DNA of 16,084 nt from NCBI GenBank assembly GCA_049514735.1, contig JBEKUT010000140.1, forward strand, positions 1 to 16,084, read 5' to 3'. The position numbers and the translations under genes were made by a program. Shown one piece after another: positions 15,427 to 16,084 of the stretch (the stretch's first letter is position 1; the number at the start of each line of letters is the position of its first letter). Source of the stretch: JAICMB01 sp049514735 (GTDB taxonomy: Bacteria > Acidobacteriota > Terriglobia > Bryobacterales > Bryobacteraceae). The notes under the pieces are model-generated. The model was not told where the DNA came from, ran no database searches, and worked only from the letters and a program-made list of their open reading frames with translations.

Positions 15427-16084
15427 AAGTGCTCAAGGTCATCGAGCAGGATGGCCGCACGGAACTCGTTTTCGACCGGACTCCGTTCTATGCCGAGGCC
15501 GGCGGCCAGGTGGGCGATATCGGTTCGTTGATTCTCCCCAGCACTGGCGAAAAGGCGGCCGACGTCGAAGACACCTACAAGCCCGCTCCCGGAGCGCACG
15601 TCCACAAAGTCAGATTGCTATTGCCGGTTGGCGAAGGGCAGCGCCTGATCGCCCGCGTCGATCCGTCGCTAAGACACTCCACCATGCGCAATCATACGGC
15701 GACGCATCTGCTTCACGCCGCTTTGCGCACCGTGCTCGGCACGCATGTGAAGCAGGCTGGCAGTGTCGTGGATCCCGGCCGCTTGCGGTTCGATTTCACA
15801 CATTACGCCGCCCTCGATCCCGAAGAAATTGCAGAGGTGGAGCGGCTCGCCAACGAAGAAATCTTGAAAAACGTCGCGGTGCACACCGACGTAATGGATC
15901 TGGAGCATGCTCTCACCACCGGCGCCATGGCGCTATTCGGCGAAAAATACGGAGATCAAGTGCGTGTTGTGTCGGTGGAGAAGTTCAGCAAAGAGTTGTG
16001 TGGCGGCACGCATGTGAGCCGGACCGGAGACATCGGCTTATGCAAAATTGTCTACGAAGGCAGCATCTCACAGGGCGTGCGGCG
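15330..16084 (+). CDS. alaS: Alanine--tRNA ligase, editing-domain part (continues past the window)
   Basis: From 15330 to the right edge the third frame (codons starting at positions divisible by 3) is open and reads as AlaRS. It contains SWRGADKVQVAPVYKNL, FYAEAGGQVGDIGS (the beta-barrel segment before the editing site), RNHTATHLLHAAL (HxxxH zinc/editing motif, about 15687-15725), FGEKYGDQVRVV and CGGTHVSRTGDIG (second zinc-ligand motif). These are the family's editing-domain residues, which clear mischarged Ser- and Gly-tRNA-Ala. The C-terminal oligomerisation domain lies beyond the window. No stop occurs in this frame, so apart from the lesion at about 15328-15330 the gene looks intact. 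A GTG at 15351 with GGAGGGG 11-17 nt upstream could in principle start a separate chain, but this is probably chance because the same bases encode the conserved SWRG. Confidence 0.88.

Overview
The window is GC-rich, gene-dense bacterial chromosome and looks like Acidobacteriota, possibly a Solibacter/Bryobacter relative. That placement is an inference from recalled protein families: the MAAEPEVDWPSNYFNYF protein beside coaX, and the small 'YVDLPDTPLRAS...IRSLAYFQPV' and 'MNCxxRDQL...EHRC' proteins. No rRNA or other marker is present to confirm it. Most of the content is housekeeping; one 1.5 kb stretch (about 4660-6155) is accessory in character.

Layout. 1-4657, minus strand: a tight operon read right to left, valS -> birA -> coaX -> an uncharacterised protein that leaves the window. 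The junctions are 1 nt apart, 10 nt overlapping and 22 nt overlapping. A -35/-10 pair sits almost on top of the valS ATG. 4658-6155: a patch with a cluster of CAGTCCCG motifs, a 25 bp imperfect direct repeat 740 bp apart, two small unknown genes on opposite strands between the repeats, and a third small gene that seems to carry a one-base insertion in its third codon. 6156-6232: tRNA-Arg(UCG) with a consensus -10 box and a hairpin terminator. 6306-8177, minus: a membrane b-cytochrome/iron-sulfur oxidoreductase of the HdrD/GlpC type, resembling the ETF:menaquinone oxidoreductase (EMO) family. 8257-12899, plus: UDP-glucuronate decarboxylase, a P1B copper-type ATPase with YHS and heavy-metal-binding N-terminal domains, and a compact RNase II-type exoribonuclease, packed end to end. 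12889-14019, minus: an exported aldose 1-epimerase that converges on the RNase gene. 14065 to the right edge, plus: alaS, interrupted by an out-of-frame deletion near codon 422.

How the genes work together. valS/birA/coaX join translation with cofactor supply (protein biotinylation and the first step of CoA synthesis). The EMO-like protein would pass electrons from flavoprotein dehydrogenases to the menaquinone pool. The sugar-nucleotide, copper and RNA-decay genes are probably co-transcribed, but no common pathway is evident. I found no CRISPR array, intact transposase, phage module or recognisable defence system. The most notable observations are the alaS lesion and the repeat-bounded small-gene segment between valS and the tRNA.
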